Shown here piece by piece: positions 45,620 through 57,539 of a DNA stretch of 64,000 nt (position 1 is the first letter of the stretch; the number at the start of each line of letters is the position of its first letter). Both the position numbers and the translations under genes were made by a program. Source of the stretch: Calliopum simillimum (Eukaryota > Arthropoda > Insecta > Diptera > Lauxaniidae); the NCBI GenBank assembly GCA_951812925.1, contig OX638372.1:38128245-38192244 (forward strand), written 5' to 3'. Below the pieces are notes generated by a model. That model made no database searches. It worked only from the letters and a program-made list of their open reading frames with translations, and was not told where the DNA came from.

Positions 45620-45997
45620 CTATCATAGATAGAGCAATTCTAAGGCCGGATTCGGATTCAGCATCGCAAAACACATCGAAAATTACTATTTTTATTTTTT
45701 GTTTTCTTTAAACTTTTTTTTTATATAAAATATACGCATTTTTTAGACCACTAAACTAGTACAATGAATAATAGGATGAATCACAAAGAGTAAGACAAAA
45801 AGTTACTTCATGTTTTTTGTTTTGTTTGCGTTTCGCTTTACATTGCGCCAGGGATGATGAATAAGTTTTTCTATTTTGTACCAAATTGCAAAAAAGTACT
45901 ATTAGTTCAAAAAGTACCACTACTGTTTAATTTATTTGTTCTCATATTTTGAACACTGAGCGATGCTATTTAGTTTAAATAAAGCACTTTTAGTAGG
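45620..45997. repeat. Non-coding, with reverse partial copy of the 14.6-kb repeat
   Basis: 45787-45955 matches, in reverse, the repeat at 14570-14955 (CTTCATGTTTTTTG, CAGGGATGATGAATAAG, ACCACTACTGTTTAATTTAT), with an internal deletion. The remainder is AT-rich. Confidence 0.5.
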
Positions 45998-48900
45998 AGA
46001 TACGAATAAGGAGAGATTTGCACCCATCTGTTTAATGGATGAAACCTATTTTATATGAAAGTAAATACGTTTAGAAACATTTTGTGAGTAGGTTGTCTAA
46101 AAAAATCCTGGCAAGGCTATGGTTCATTCCATATTGAAAAGTGAATTTTTTTGAAAAAATGCACCCATCTGTTTAATGAAAAAAATATATACCATTCGAA
46201 AGTTTAGAGCCTCTACAATATATTAAAGTAGGGTTGCCTATTTTCTTCCTGGCAAGGCATAGGGTTGTCAGGCTTTAAAAGGTCGGCCAAAACCACAAAT
46301 TTGCACCCATCTGTTTAATGAAAAAATTATATACCATTCGAAAGCTTAGAGCCTCTACAATATGTTAAAGCAGGGTCGCCTATTTTTTTCCTGGCAAGGC
46401 ATAGGGTTGTCAGGCTTTAAAAGTAGGTCAATACCCCAAATTTGCACTATGTGTTTAAAAAACAAAATGTTTAAAATGTTAAAAAAATCTGTTTAATGAA
46501 AAAATTATATACCAATCGAAAGTTTAAAGCCTCTACAATGTGTTTACGTAGAGTTGCCTATTTTTTTCCTGGCAAGGCATAGGGTTGCCAGGCTTTAAAA
46601 GGTCAGTCAATACCACAAATTTGCACTCATCTGTTTAATAAATAAATTTTGTGTTAAAATAAAGATAATTTCATTGCGAACACGGTGATACAGGGTTGCT
46701 TGTGAAAAGCCTGTTTTAAGCCAGGGTTACCGAGCTTTAAGAAATGAAATATTGGTACAAATGAAAATGTGCGACAGAGAGATCCGAGCGAACTATTTGG
46801 TTAGGATGTATACTAGACCTATCGTTAAAATTGAAAATGAAAAAAACCTTGCTCCCAGGGGCTAAAAAGTTTCCAATTGGTAAAAATATCAAGCATAAAA
46901 ATTTTGGTTCCGATCGAAAAATATTTTACAGTGCCGCAAGGCCGTTGAAGGTCGGAAAAACGCTATTTATATGGAAAAATGGTGCCTTAATCGCAAGAAT
47001 CAGTCCTATCTCTGAAACTGTTTGAGATAAGTGAATGAAATTTAGTATGTGTACGAACAATGCTTAAGTTATTTGCATCCAATAAAAAAATAGACGATGC
47101 CACGCCCCCTCGACCCGAAATTATTGTATCTCTGGAAATGTTGGACTCATGGGAATGAGACTCGGTACATATGTAATTGGCACTGGGAAAAATAATGTTT
47201 GGTAAAAAATGGGCGGGGTCACGCCCCCTCCTTCTAGAAAAATCAAATTTGTCATATCTCTGAAACTATTTGATACATATGAATAAGATTTGATTTCAGG
47301 TAATGGAAAGTGAACAGGATATGGCACTGTAAAAATGTTAAAGCAATTTAAGGTACTTAGTTGATATAGAAGTAGTAATTTTTTCTGTTCTTATTTTGGT
47401 CTCCTAAGTATAGACACCATGCAAAAAAAATTTGGTCCCAATCGGAACATATTGGACCGTGCCACCAGGCCGTTAAAGGTCGGAAAAACGCTATTTATAT
47501 GAAAATAAGGAAACAATCAATCCCATCTTTGGAACTATTTAACATAGGAGGATAAGATTTAGTATTTATATGAAGAATACTTAAGTTAACAGTATCCAAT
47601 AAAAAAATGGGCAGTGCCGCGCCCCCTCCAACCGAAATTTGTCGTATCTCTGAAAATATTTGGCTCAGGTAAATGAGGTTTGGAATTTTTCTAATTGGCA
47701 TTGGGAAAAAAAATTTTCAAAAAAACGGGCGGGGCCACGCCCCTCATTGAAAAAAAGAACAAATTTGTTAAATCTCATCCTCCTATGTCAAATAATTTCA
47801 AAGATAGGATTGATTGTTTCCTTATATTCATATAAATAGCGTTTTTCCGACATTTAACGGCCTGGTGGCACGGTCCAATATGTTCCGATTGGGACCAAAT
47901 TTTTTTTGCATGGTGTCTATACTTAGAAGACCAAAATAAGAACAGAAAAAATTACTACTTCTGTATCAACTAAGTACCTTAAATTGCTTTAACATTTTTG
48001 CAGTGCCATATCCTGTTCACTTTCCATTACCTGAAATCAAATCTTATTCATATGTGTCAAATAGTTTCAAAGATATGACAAATTTGATTTTTCTAGAAGG
48101 AGGGGGCGTGACCCCGCCCATTTTTTACCAAACATTATTTTTCCCAGTGCCAATTACATATGTACCGAGTCTCATTCCCATGAGTCCAATATTTCCAGAG
48201 ATACAATAATTTCGGGTCGAGGGGGCGTGGCATCGTCTATTTTTTTATTGGATGCAAATAACTTAAGCATTGTTCGTACACATACTTAATTTCATTCACT
48301 TATCTCAAATAGTTTCAGCGATAGGACTGATTCTTGCGATTAAGGCACCATTTTTCCATATAAATAGCGTTTTTCCGACCTTCAACGGCCTTGCGGCACT
48401 GTAAAATATTTTTCGATCGGAACCATAATTTTTATGCTTGATATTTCCACAAATAGGAAACTTTTTAGCCCCTGGGAGCAAGGTTTTTTTCATTTTCAAT
48501 TTTAACGATAGGTCTAGTATACATCCTAACCAAATAGTTCGCTCGGATCTCTCTGTCGCACATTTTCATTTGTACCAATATTTCATTTCTTAAAGCTCGG
48601 TAAACCTGGCTTAAAACAGGTTTTTCACAAGCAACCATGTATCACCGTGTTCGCAATGAAATTATCTTTATTTTAACACAAAATTTATTTATTAAACAGA
48701 TGAGTGCAAATTTGTGGTATTGACTGACCTTTTAAAGCCTGGCAACCCTATGCCTTGCCAGGAAAAAAATAGGCAACTCTACGTAAACACATTGTAGAGG
48801 CTTTAAACTTTCGATTGGTATATAATTTTTTCATTAAACAGATTTTTTTAACATTTTAAACATTTTTTTTTTTTAAACACATAGTGCAAATTTGGGGTAT

Positions 48901-49333
48901 TGACCTACTTTTAAAGCCTGACAACCCTATGCCTTGCCAGGAAAAAAATAGGCAACCCTACTTTAACATATTGTAGAGGCTCTAAGCTTTCGAATGGTAT
49001 ACAATTTTTTCATTAAACAGATGGGTGCAAATTTGTGGTTTTGGCCGACCTTTTAAAGCCTGACAACCCTACGCCTTGCCAGGAAAAAAATAGGCAACCC
49101 TACTTTAATATATTGTAGAGGCTCTAAACTTTCGAATGGTATATATTTTTTTCATTAAACAGATGGGTGCATTTTTTCAAAAAAATTCACTTTTCAATAT
49201 GGAATGAACCATAGCCTTGCCAGGATTTTTTTAGACAACCTACTCACAAAATGGTTCTAAACGTATTTACTTTCATATAAAATAGGTTTCATCCATTAAA
49301 CAGATGGGTGCAAATCTCTCCTTATTCGTATCT
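45998..49333. mobile_element. Giant fold-back element, arms about 1.55 kb
   Basis: The sequence from AGATACGAATAAGGAGAGAT (45998) inward to ~47562 recurs as reverse complement from 49333 back to ~47769. Only scattered substitutions and small indels are visible between arms. The loop is about 205 bp. The outer third of each arm consists of about five ~140-bp tandem units starting GCACCCATCTGTTTAATG. The inner part contains GGCCGTTGAAGGTCGGAAAA and ACGCCCCCTCGACCCGAAA-type blocks, present twice in diverged form. There are no protein-coding frames beyond shadows. Target duplications were not identified. Confidence 0.9.
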
Positions 49334-50775
49334 TAGACTATTTTTAAATCGAAATTTTTCAGACTGAATTTCGAAATAAATTGTTTATCCATTTTACTAA
49401 TAAGCTATAAATATAAATTATTGAAATTATTTACTTACCTAATATTGTGCGTTCCACAATCAAAATGAAGGGAATCTCCGTTTTGTACAATTAAGCTTGC
49501 GTAATACTTTTATTTATGTATTGAATTTTTTACAATATAAATTATAAATGTCTGAATTTTTTTTTTTTTTTTAACAAAACACAATTTTAAGTTTATATCC
49601 TTTTCAAGCAATTCAAAATTCCAAAAACGTTTCGTTGGTGTGACACTTTTTCTTTTTTTTTTCACTGCGCGTTCGCGTAACCGTTTAAGCGTCAAAAATT
49701 CGACTGACTGTTTAGTACGAAAAATGTTTTCCTTTTTGTTTTAAAAACTTCAAAATATGTTTGTATTGTCCATGCGTTCAAAAAGAAAAAAATAAATAAA
49801 TAAAAAAACAATTAAATATAAATCAATAAATATTACACATAAAATTCCATTTTTAGTTTGTATAGAGTTGGAAAAAAACAGTGCAAAAACCACAATAAAA
49901 GTAAAAACCCATGTTAATATTTTGTTTATCCAAGATAGGTGTGCGCTTAGATAATAACCATTTTGTATTTTGTTTCATATGCTTGGTAAATAAACTTACA
50001 GATAATAAAGTGTCAGCGTCAAATAGAACTATTGAAATTTTTTATTTTTGTTTTGTTTGTTTTAGGATTTTCATTTAACCCAAATTGAACATAATGAACG
50101 ACGGATGAGCTGTTTGATCTATATATGTATGTTTTCGGAATATATTCTATACAGCGGCCACTATTTAAGCAATGGATCCCCGTTTTTCTAAAACTTGAAA
50201 TGTTATAATTTTGAATTCTAAGTAGCCGTTTTTAAAAATTCAAAATTATGGTTTTAATATATCGACGCAGTAAGGTTTTTAAATGTAAATTTTTATATTT
50301 CGTTTTATTATCCGTAGATCACTGCATAAGTTTGACGAGAAGTTAAATAAAAAAACCATATTTTGTTCTTGGATATTGTTCATCAAAATCATTTTGCATT
50401 GTCACTTAAACATTTAAGGTTGGGTTGTTATTCATTTTAATGTACGAATTGTCCTGTAACTAAAAGGTTAGTATGCTCGCATATAGTGCCAAAATGAATC
50501 ATTTGAATTTGATTTCCCTCTGAGATTTTACTGATCCTTGGAGTTCATTCTTCAACGACTTTATCTATATAACTTTTGGCCTATCACGTCGCATTCTATC
50601 TTGTGGGCGTAGAAGTCTTTTCCTTCAAAATCCTCTTTGAATTATATCGAAGGAAGGAAAGACTACAACTTTCAATTACCATTTCAGGTTTTATTGCTAA
50701 AAACTACACAGAGAAAAAAAATAGTTCGTACTACTTTGTTATTTGTAAATTTTACAAGAACTTCAAGACAATATA
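49334..50775. other. AT-rich non-coding stretch
   Basis: No gene was recognised. Some unique-looking sequence is present (50440-50640) but without motifs. A/T runs lie near 49560 and 49790. Confidence 0.45.
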
Positions 50776-52048
50776 CGAGGGGCCTAACAAAAGTTCGCTT
50801 AGTTGAATTGAAAAAACTTTTAAATTTAATTTTTTAAATTTATAACATTATTCTTCATCTATTTGTATGTTTTCAACGTAATCGCCATTTATCTTGATAC
50901 ATTTTTGAAGTCGATAAATCCATCTTGAAAAACAGTCTTCAAAATCGGCTTTTTGCAGTTTTGCAATTTCATCATTAACCGCATTTATTATCCCCTCATT
51001 GCTGTTGAAGACTCTCCCTCTCAAATTATTTTTTATTTTTGGAAGCAACCAGAAGTCACAAAACGCTAGATCTGGGGAATAATGAGCTGGACGAATTTCT
51101 TCGATGCCTGAAAGCACAATATAATCGGTCGTTTTTTCAGCAGTGTGCGCTGGCGCATTATCGCGATGTAGAAAGTAGCGGCGTAGCTCCTTCTTTTTGG
51201 TGTTTCCCAATAAATTTTGGAAGACTTCTGGTAAACAGGTTTCAGTATACCACTTAGCAGTAACTGTCTGATCTTTTTCCAAAGGAATAGCAGCTACAAC
51301 TTTCTCTCTGGTGAAGTAAACTGACATCATTACTTTTGTTGCTGACTTTTTTTGCTTTACTTTAACAGTTGGACACCCACTTTCTGGGCTCCATACCATA
51401 AATTGTTGTTTGGTTTCAGGGTCGTACTTCTAAAACCATGCTTCATCACCTGTTACGATTTTTTTGAAGGTGTTAGACCCACCGTTTTTGAATTTTTCAA
51501 GAAAATACTTAGCAAAATGCACACGTGCCTCTTTTTGAGCATCACTTAAAATTCTAAGAACCCATCGTGCAGATTTCTCCGCGTATCCAAGATCATTTTT
51601 TAATATTTGCGATACAGCCATGGCATTCAAGCCCAGTTCCTCAGCAATAATTTTCGGGGTCAATCTTGGATCTTCGTCAATTTTAGACTTAACCAGCGCT
51701 ACACATTCATAATCAGTCGAAGATTTTGGGCGGCCTTCTCGAGGTTCATCCTCCACAGAGATGGTGCATTAACTTCAAATGCTATTTGGCATTCACTAAA
51801 TGTTTCCACAGGCTTAAGCTTACGTCGAAATCCGAAAAGAATAGCAAACCGAATCTCTTGCTGCGTTGGCAATGGAAAATCTGTTGACATTGTTTCACGA
51901 ATTTTACGATTTCTTCTCTCCATTTTGACCAATCTTTCTGAAAATTGAAATGATATATCGTAAGACTATAAAAATAATACGCAATTTTTTGATTTACTAA
52001 AAATTTATAACATGACACCAACTAAGCGAACTTTTGTTAGGCCCTACG
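50776..52048 (-). mobile_element. Mariner element, near full length
   Basis: CGAGGGGCCTAACAAAAGTT at the left pairs with AACTTTTGTTAGGCCCTACG at the right, and the pairing runs on through CGCTTAGTTG / CAACTAAGCG. TA precedes the left end (50774-50775); the right flank reads TT, probably a mutated TA. At 1273 bp it is a normal mariner size. One transposase pseudogene is inside on the minus strand. Confidence 0.85.
50848..51890 (-). pseudogene. Mariner transposase with one stop and one frameshift
   Basis: The start is MSTDFPLPTQQEIRFAILFG at 51890. The frame changes near 51750 and continues DEPREGRPKSST, then LTPKIIAEELGLNAMAVSQI, KIVTGDEAWF, TAG at 51430-51432 (members have Tyr here), KYDPETKQQF, YFLHRDNAPAHTA (second Asp), HYSPDLAFCDFWLLP (third Asp) and WIYRLQKCIKINGDYVE. 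The Asp spacing is DD34D. Only two lesions are evident, so decay is recent compared with other mariners here. It is a separate lineage from the MELTR-type and Mos1-type copies. Confidence 0.85.
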
Positions 52049-52712
52049 TTGTGACAACTCCCCAATAATATAAATTTTACCTTACTGTTTTAGTAAATTC
52101 AGAATTTTCGAATAAGCTTACAGTATAGTAATTTTTTTGAAAAAATTACTGTTATGATCAAATAAAAAAAAAAAAAACGAATCGATCGCACTAGGATTCG
52201 AACCGGGGTCCGTCCATGTGATAGATAGAAAAATATTATTTTTACTTATAATTACAAACTTGTTAGACCTCTACACCAACAACCTATATAATAAAGACGT
52301 ATAAAATTTGCATATTAACCAAATGTCCCTCCAAACATATATATTTTCACAAGAATTATAAAGTTTAAAAAAAGTGCACTCGTGATAATATTAACATCCC
52401 GAAATATGAACACCTCAAAATATGAACACTACTCTAAAATATGAACTTTGTGCAAAAGTGCTTAAATAGAACATTAGACATATGGTACAAACCATTTCAA
52501 AACGATCAAGATTTTTTTATGGCATCCGATTTGGCTATAAATTGGCATAAGCAATAGTTGCATAGTGGAAAAAATTACTACCAAATATTTTTTCAAAATT
52601 TAAAAAAATGGCGGAGATATGGGACTTTGAAATTTTTAGGTTAGTTTTTTTTGAGAAGCTATAACTTTAGTTGCATTTACCCAATTCTCAATTTTATGGT
52701 GTCAAATGATTT
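52049..52712. other. Non-coding, tRNA-like segment and AAATATGAACAC repeats
   Basis: A tRNA-like segment (minus, about 52170-52260) carries CCGGTTCGAATCCTAG as a B box. The sequence (A)AAATATGAAC is repeated three times at 52399-52446. The rest is AT-rich. No coding. Confidence 0.45.
52165..52265 (-). repeat. tRNA-like segment
   Basis: On the minus strand TGGTGTAGAGGTCTAACAAG (weak A-box resemblance) is followed at long distance by CCCCGGTTCGAATCCTAG (good B box). A run of T follows. No acceptor pairing. It is interpreted as a tRNA-derived relic; the host element is undefined. Confidence 0.4.
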
Positions 52713-53350
52713 GTCTTGAAACAGGCTTTAAAATAAAAGCTAGCAAACATTTTTTTTTTTTTTTTTATATAGTTTACACTGAAAAAAAAAATTTAAATTG
52801 AGTTTCCCAAAATACGTCCTTTTTAATATTTTTTATTTTTCTTGTAAAAAAAGCTACAAGTGTAACTTACCAGTCCTCTAAAAATTGGAGTGGGCCTCCC
52901 AGTGGTTCTCCAGAAAAACAATAAAATGTAGCTTTTGCCGCAATTTTTCAGTACAATTTTTTTGAATTTGAAATTTTTAATAAAACTTTAATTTGAATTT
53001 GAATAAAGTGCGTTGGTACTTATATTAGTACTGTACAAGCAAAAAAACAGTCAATAAACTATTTTCAGCATTTGAAAATTTTTTTTAATAAAAATTTTAA
53101 ATTAAAAAAATGTACTGAAAAATTGGGGAGGTTGCTACATTTTATTGTTTTTCTGGAGAACCACTGGCAGGCCCACTCCAATTTTTGGAGGACTGGTAAG
53201 TTACACTTGTAGCTTTTTTTACAAGAAAAATAAAAACTATTAAAAAGGACGTATTTTGGGAAACTCAATTTAAATTTTTTTTTTCAGTGTAAACTATATA
53301 AAAAAAAAAAAATGTTTGCTAGTTTTTATTTTAAAGCCTGTTTCAAGACA
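52713..53350. repeat. Palindromic element, arms ~275 bp
   Basis: TGTCTTGAAACAGGCTTTAA (about 52712) pairs with TTAAAGCCTGTTTCAAGACA (to 53350). Pairing continues through CTACAAGTGTAACTTACCAG and GGTTCTCCAGAAAAACAATA to about 52990/53075. The loop is ~85 bp. There is no coding. The right end lies next to a fragment of the giant fold-back family. Confidence 0.85.
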
Positions 53351-53368
53351 TGTTATATGGCAAAAATT

Positions 53369-53830
53369 AAAAATGTGAAAAACCTTGCTCCCAGGGGCTA
53401 AAAAGTTTCCCATTGGTGTAAGTATCAAGCATAAAAATGTTGGTCCAGATCGGAAAATATTTGACCGCGCCCCCAGGCCGTTTAAGGTCGGTAAAACGCT
53501 ATTTATATGAAAATATGTGGCTTTAATATTACTCGAAAGAATTAATCCTATGTTTGAAACTATATGAATAAAACTTGAGTAAATTACATTCAATAAAAAC
53601 TGGGCGATGCCACGCCCCCTCCACCCGAAACTTGTCGTAAATCTGGAAATATTGGACTCAGAGAAAGAGATTCGGTACATATGTAATTCGCACTGGGCAA
53701 AAAATTTTCAATAAAAAATGGGTGGGGCCACGCCCCTTCCTTCTAAAAAAAATAAATTTGTCATATCTCTGAAACTATTTTTCACATGTGAATAAGATTT
53801 GATTTCAGATAATGTGAAGCTAGAATTATG
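53369..53830 (+). repeat. Fragment of the giant fold-back family
   Basis: It matches 46838-47305 of the left arm: CCTTGCTCCCAGGGGCTAAA, GGTCGGTAAAACGCTATTTA, GCCACGCCCCCTCCACCCGA, TTTGTCATATCTCTGAAACT. Only one arm is present, more diverged than the two arms at 46-49 kb are from each other. Confidence 0.75.
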
Positions 53831-54146
53831 ACACTATCTCGTGGCAGCTACTTTAAGCCTCAGTATAAAATATATTAAAACCCATACTGAAATACTTAAC
53901 AACCACCTAAAGAATACTTGGAAACACGAAATTTATAAATAGTCTAGAACTATTCTGATAGGCCAAAAAGGCTGTACAAAATTATTTTAAGCCGCAGTAC
54001 AATACACAGCCCAGCCTGCAAATAATAATAATAATAATAATAAGGATGTCTCTTAAAAATTAAGAGCTAGGATTTTCCTGTTAGCAATTTCAAAATCCGT
54101 GTACAATCGGGATATTTTCTGCGGCTTCATACACAGACCGAAGAAA
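53831..54146. other. Non-coding, AAT microsatellite
   Basis: An (AAT)n tract lies at about 54020-54042. No coding or recognised element. Confidence 0.5.
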
Positions 54147-54372
54147 AGAAGCATAACTCGCGTTGCTAATTGAGGTTCTACCACGTTCGTGATCGTTTTA
54201 ACTGCGTTTCGTTGTTGATTTGTATTTAACAACGCTCCAAGATCATTTTTGTATAGTGCGTTGCTAAATCACTCACGAACGTGGTTGGAACTTATTTAGC
54301 AACGCTGGTTACCAAGCGTAGTTAAATCCAAATCAGCAACAAAACGTAGTTAAAACACTCACGGTGGTGACA
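54147..54372. mobile_element. Composite MITE family, palindromic part only
   Basis: TTAACAACGCTCCAAGATCA, GTGCGTTGCTAAATCACTCA and AAATCCAAATCAGCAACAAAA-type units match the left part of the copy at 34770 and the right part at 57253-57455. The tRNA-like module is missing here. Confidence 0.65.
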
Positions 54373-56212
54373 AAGCTTTTAATTTAAATCACTCAAAGTG
54401 AGCTGTTTGATATTAAATAAAATATTTCCTTTGAGCTTAAAATTTTCAAACAATTTTTTACTTTCTGTCACAAAAATGCTCTCATGTTTGGAGAACACTG
54501 ACTTGGCTTGTTAAAATACAAAACTGCAAAATTCAACATTTAACAATTTTACACTTTACAACATAACATTTGTATTAAACGATGAGGAGTGGCATTTATA
54601 AATTGTTATTTAAACTAAATGTGGGCTAACACTTGCTTGATAAGATATGATGAACATAACAAGATATAGGGCTAAAAAAATAATAACCTCGATCTGTATG
54701 TACATTTCATATTTAAATTTTTTAACAAACAAGTGTTACGTATACGACATGCGTCACATAATATCCGGCGGAAATGCGCTTTGCCGATGGCTGTTTGGCT
54801 TGGCGCTTTAAAGTTCAATTAAATTAATAGAGAAAAAATGTTTAATTACAATAAAAATTATCAAATTAAAAAACTATATACATACATACATATTTGTATA
54901 TTTGAAGACACATATGTTCTAACTTTATTGTTAACATGAACAAGTTCGTTGCTTTAGTCTTTTGTTTTCACAAACGGCTCGTTTTCATTTACGTCATTTT
55001 GAATGTTCCCCCGTTGGCATGTTTTTTTTTTCTTTTTCTTTTGCTACTGATTTTTTTGTGGTTGTTGTTGCTCCTGGCTGTCTGCCTCTTAATTATGCAT
55101 CTTTTTATTCTTTTGTTTCTTTATTTAGTTCTCGGGGCAAAAAAACTTAAGCAAATTTAAAAAAAAAAATTCAAACCCCTAATAAATTTAAGCATACGTA
55201 TTATAATGGACTTAATTTCCATTTTTGGCTGGTGTAGTCTTATGATTTTTTTTTTTTTTTTTAATACAAAAGCGTGAATGGCATGCGCGCGGGTAGCACG
55301 AGCTAAAATTCCATTTAACCAGGTCCAACAGCAGCTGCAATCTTTTTGGCATCTTTTTTTTCTTCATCTTCATCTTTTTGTATTAGTGTTTTTGTTTTTT
55401 TACCTGTGAGGCTTTTTGCTTCTACTTTTTCTTCTTATTATTATTGTTGTTGTTATTGTGTTGCTTTGATGTGATCACGTTTGTTCGCATATCAAATGAT
55501 TTTTTATTTTTTTCTATTTGTTTATATATGTGGTAAGGGAATATGAGAGCTTTTTAAGTATTTTACTCGTATTTAAGCATCATCATTCAAACCTTCATTG
55601 TTTTATTTGAGAAGAAGAAAAAAAAATCGCTTCAAACCTTTAAATATATCAAGCCGTTTTTGTTTTTTTTTTACTGAATTTCTAAGATTTTTGAGGGCAT
55701 GACATCACTTGATGTGAACACGAAAATACCTAAATTAACAAATTAAAAAAATAATACCTGTAAATGATATTTCATTCGAAGGGGATTTTCTTCATCATAT
55801 TTGAACGCACAAAGCGCATATCTACAGTTCAAATAAGGGTTTGTGTATTGTAGTACCCGTCCGATACTTGTCATTTATTTATTTATTGTTGGCTGTTTTT
55901 CCATTCCATTTTAACCGACAGTCATGACTAATTAAGTGCGTTTGAAAATTTTAAATAATTTAAGTGTAAATATTAAGCATTACACTCATTGTAAAAACCA
56001 AAAGTTTAAATATGTTATGTGTAAAAAAATACAAATAGCTGAATGAGTCTAATTAGCGTCAGGTAGGTACTACTCAGAAGTTTATCTTGAATACACTTTT
56101 GTGGTTCAACTTTGTGGAGCAGTCAAAATAAAAAAATATTTATTAAAAAAAGGAAATGGGTGACGAATTTAATATTGGTATGTTAGTAATTTTAGCATTA
56201 TAAAGCCCAAAC
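54373..56212. other. Non-coding stretch
   Basis: No gene was recognised. A unique-looking G+C-rich patch lies at 54735-54815 (GACATGCGTCACATAATATC, GGCTTGGCGCTTTAAAG). Simple T-rich and CTT/CAT tracts lie at 55020-55450. Frames at 54936-55160 are Leu/Phe-rich translations of T-rich DNA. Confidence 0.4.
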
Positions 56213-56635
56213 TCCAATAGCGCATCGGCAGTTGCAGTGGCAGTTTTCGAAGCAGTATTTTACTGCCAGTATTTGCTGCCACTGCCCAATAGCGTGTCGG
56301 CAGTGGCACTGACAGTGTTAGAATAAAAACTGTTTTCGCGATCAAACACAATTATTTTTCTTTTAATTTTATCACAAAACATAAATTTTAAATTGTCACA
56401 GATTTAAATATTTTTACAAATGACATGTTTTTCGTTTGTATTTTTAAAGTTTGAAAAATTCGAAAATATTCAAATGAGAGGCAGTGGCAGTAAATTTAGA
56501 AATAGAGAAAAATTGCATAGCGCTGTGTACTGCCGCTGCGGTATTGTAGTTACTTTCATATAAAGTAGTGCGTTCTAAAATAACAACTGTTTTCGAACAC
56601 TGCCACTGCCAAACGCGCAATTGGAGTTTGGGCTT
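56213..56635. mobile_element. 423-bp MITE with GGCAGTGGCA repeats, TA-flanked
   Basis: AAGCCCAAACTCCAAT at the left matches ATTGGAGTTTGGGCTT at the right exactly. TA flanks at 56211-56212 and 56636-56637. GCAGTGGCA or its complement TGCCACTGC occurs at least six times, toward both ends. No coding. It adjoins the composite MITE copy on its right. Confidence 0.8.
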
Positions 56636-56640
56636 TAATT

Positions 56641-57455
56641 TTAAATTTTTTCGTGCCAACAATGAAAACTGACATTATTTTCTTTTTTTATTTTCAATTT
56701 TATGCTTCAAATAAAATTTTTTGTGTTTGATATTGGGTAGATTTGAACCTGGAACCTGTCGTGTGATAGATGTGGTCTAGGGTGTCTCTTATTTGGGAAA
56801 AGTCAAGTGATTTCAAATCAAAACACCGAGAAATGGAGGTTAAACCGGTAGCTTGTGTCGACACGTGTAGCCGTTGACAGTTGTCAAAATTTAATTTTGA
56901 CACTTGTATCGTGTTCAGCGACCCGAAAAACAATAAGATACACATTTGATGGCGAAAAATATTTCAGGCAACGCGATTCCCAGCAAGTTAAAACAAGAAG
57001 TATATAAAATCTATGTTAATTTTCATTTAAATTTGAATGTCTTCGTGACACAGGTTAATTCGTTTAAAAAAACCTGTCGTTTAGGAGATCTAATTTTTTT
57101 CTCAAAGTCTTTCGATTCTGGGGGAGCGCGACATAAAATTTTGACTTTTCCCAAATAAGAGACACCCTAATGTGGACGTTAGTAACTCAGCCACGACCAT
57201 CATTATTGTAAAGTTGACTGAAGGTATATTTATTTTGAAATGAGCAGATTTGGACTTAACTACGTTTCGTGAGTGTTTCAACTACGTTTCGTTGTTGATT
57301 TGGATTTAACAAAGCATGGCAACCAGGGTTGTTGAATAAGTTTCAACCTCGTTCGTGAGTGATTTAGCAACGCACCATACAAAATATGAGCTTGGAGCGT
57401 TGTTACATTCAAATAAGCAACGAAACGTAGTTAAAATACTCACGAACGTGGTTTT
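56641..57455 (-). mobile_element. Composite MITE with tRNA-like module, copy 2, interrupted
   Basis: Read on the minus strand it has the order of the 34770-35352 copy: AACGTAGTTAAA-type inverted units (57455-57253), a shared spacer, the tRNA-like segment (57205-57170 and 56775-56735), then the A-rich spacer to about 56641. A 394-bp element at 56776-57169 splits the tRNA-like segment and is flanked by ATGTGG on both sides. Confidence 0.7.
56776..57169. mobile_element. 394-bp TIR element inserted in the composite MITE
   Basis: TAGGGTGTCTCTTATTTGGG and CCCAAATAAGAGACACCCTA are exact inverted repeats, extending to AAAAGTC/GACTTTT. ATGTGG at 56770-56775 and 57170-57175 flanks it; alternatively the element can be read as GGGTGTCTC with TA flanks. 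No transposase was recognised; the frames inside are short. Confidence 0.75.
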
Positions 57456-57539
57456 TTCTTCGCTCTGTACAGTAACAATAACTGATTTTCTGACTTGTTT
57501 TACAAAAAAAAAAAATATTTTTCTTGGGTCACCATAGCG

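Noticed and set aside
45998..49333. Palindrome as an assembly artefact
   Set aside because: The arms differ by scattered substitutions, there is a unique ~205-bp loop, and related fragments occur at two other places. An artefact would give identical arms. Long reads would settle it.
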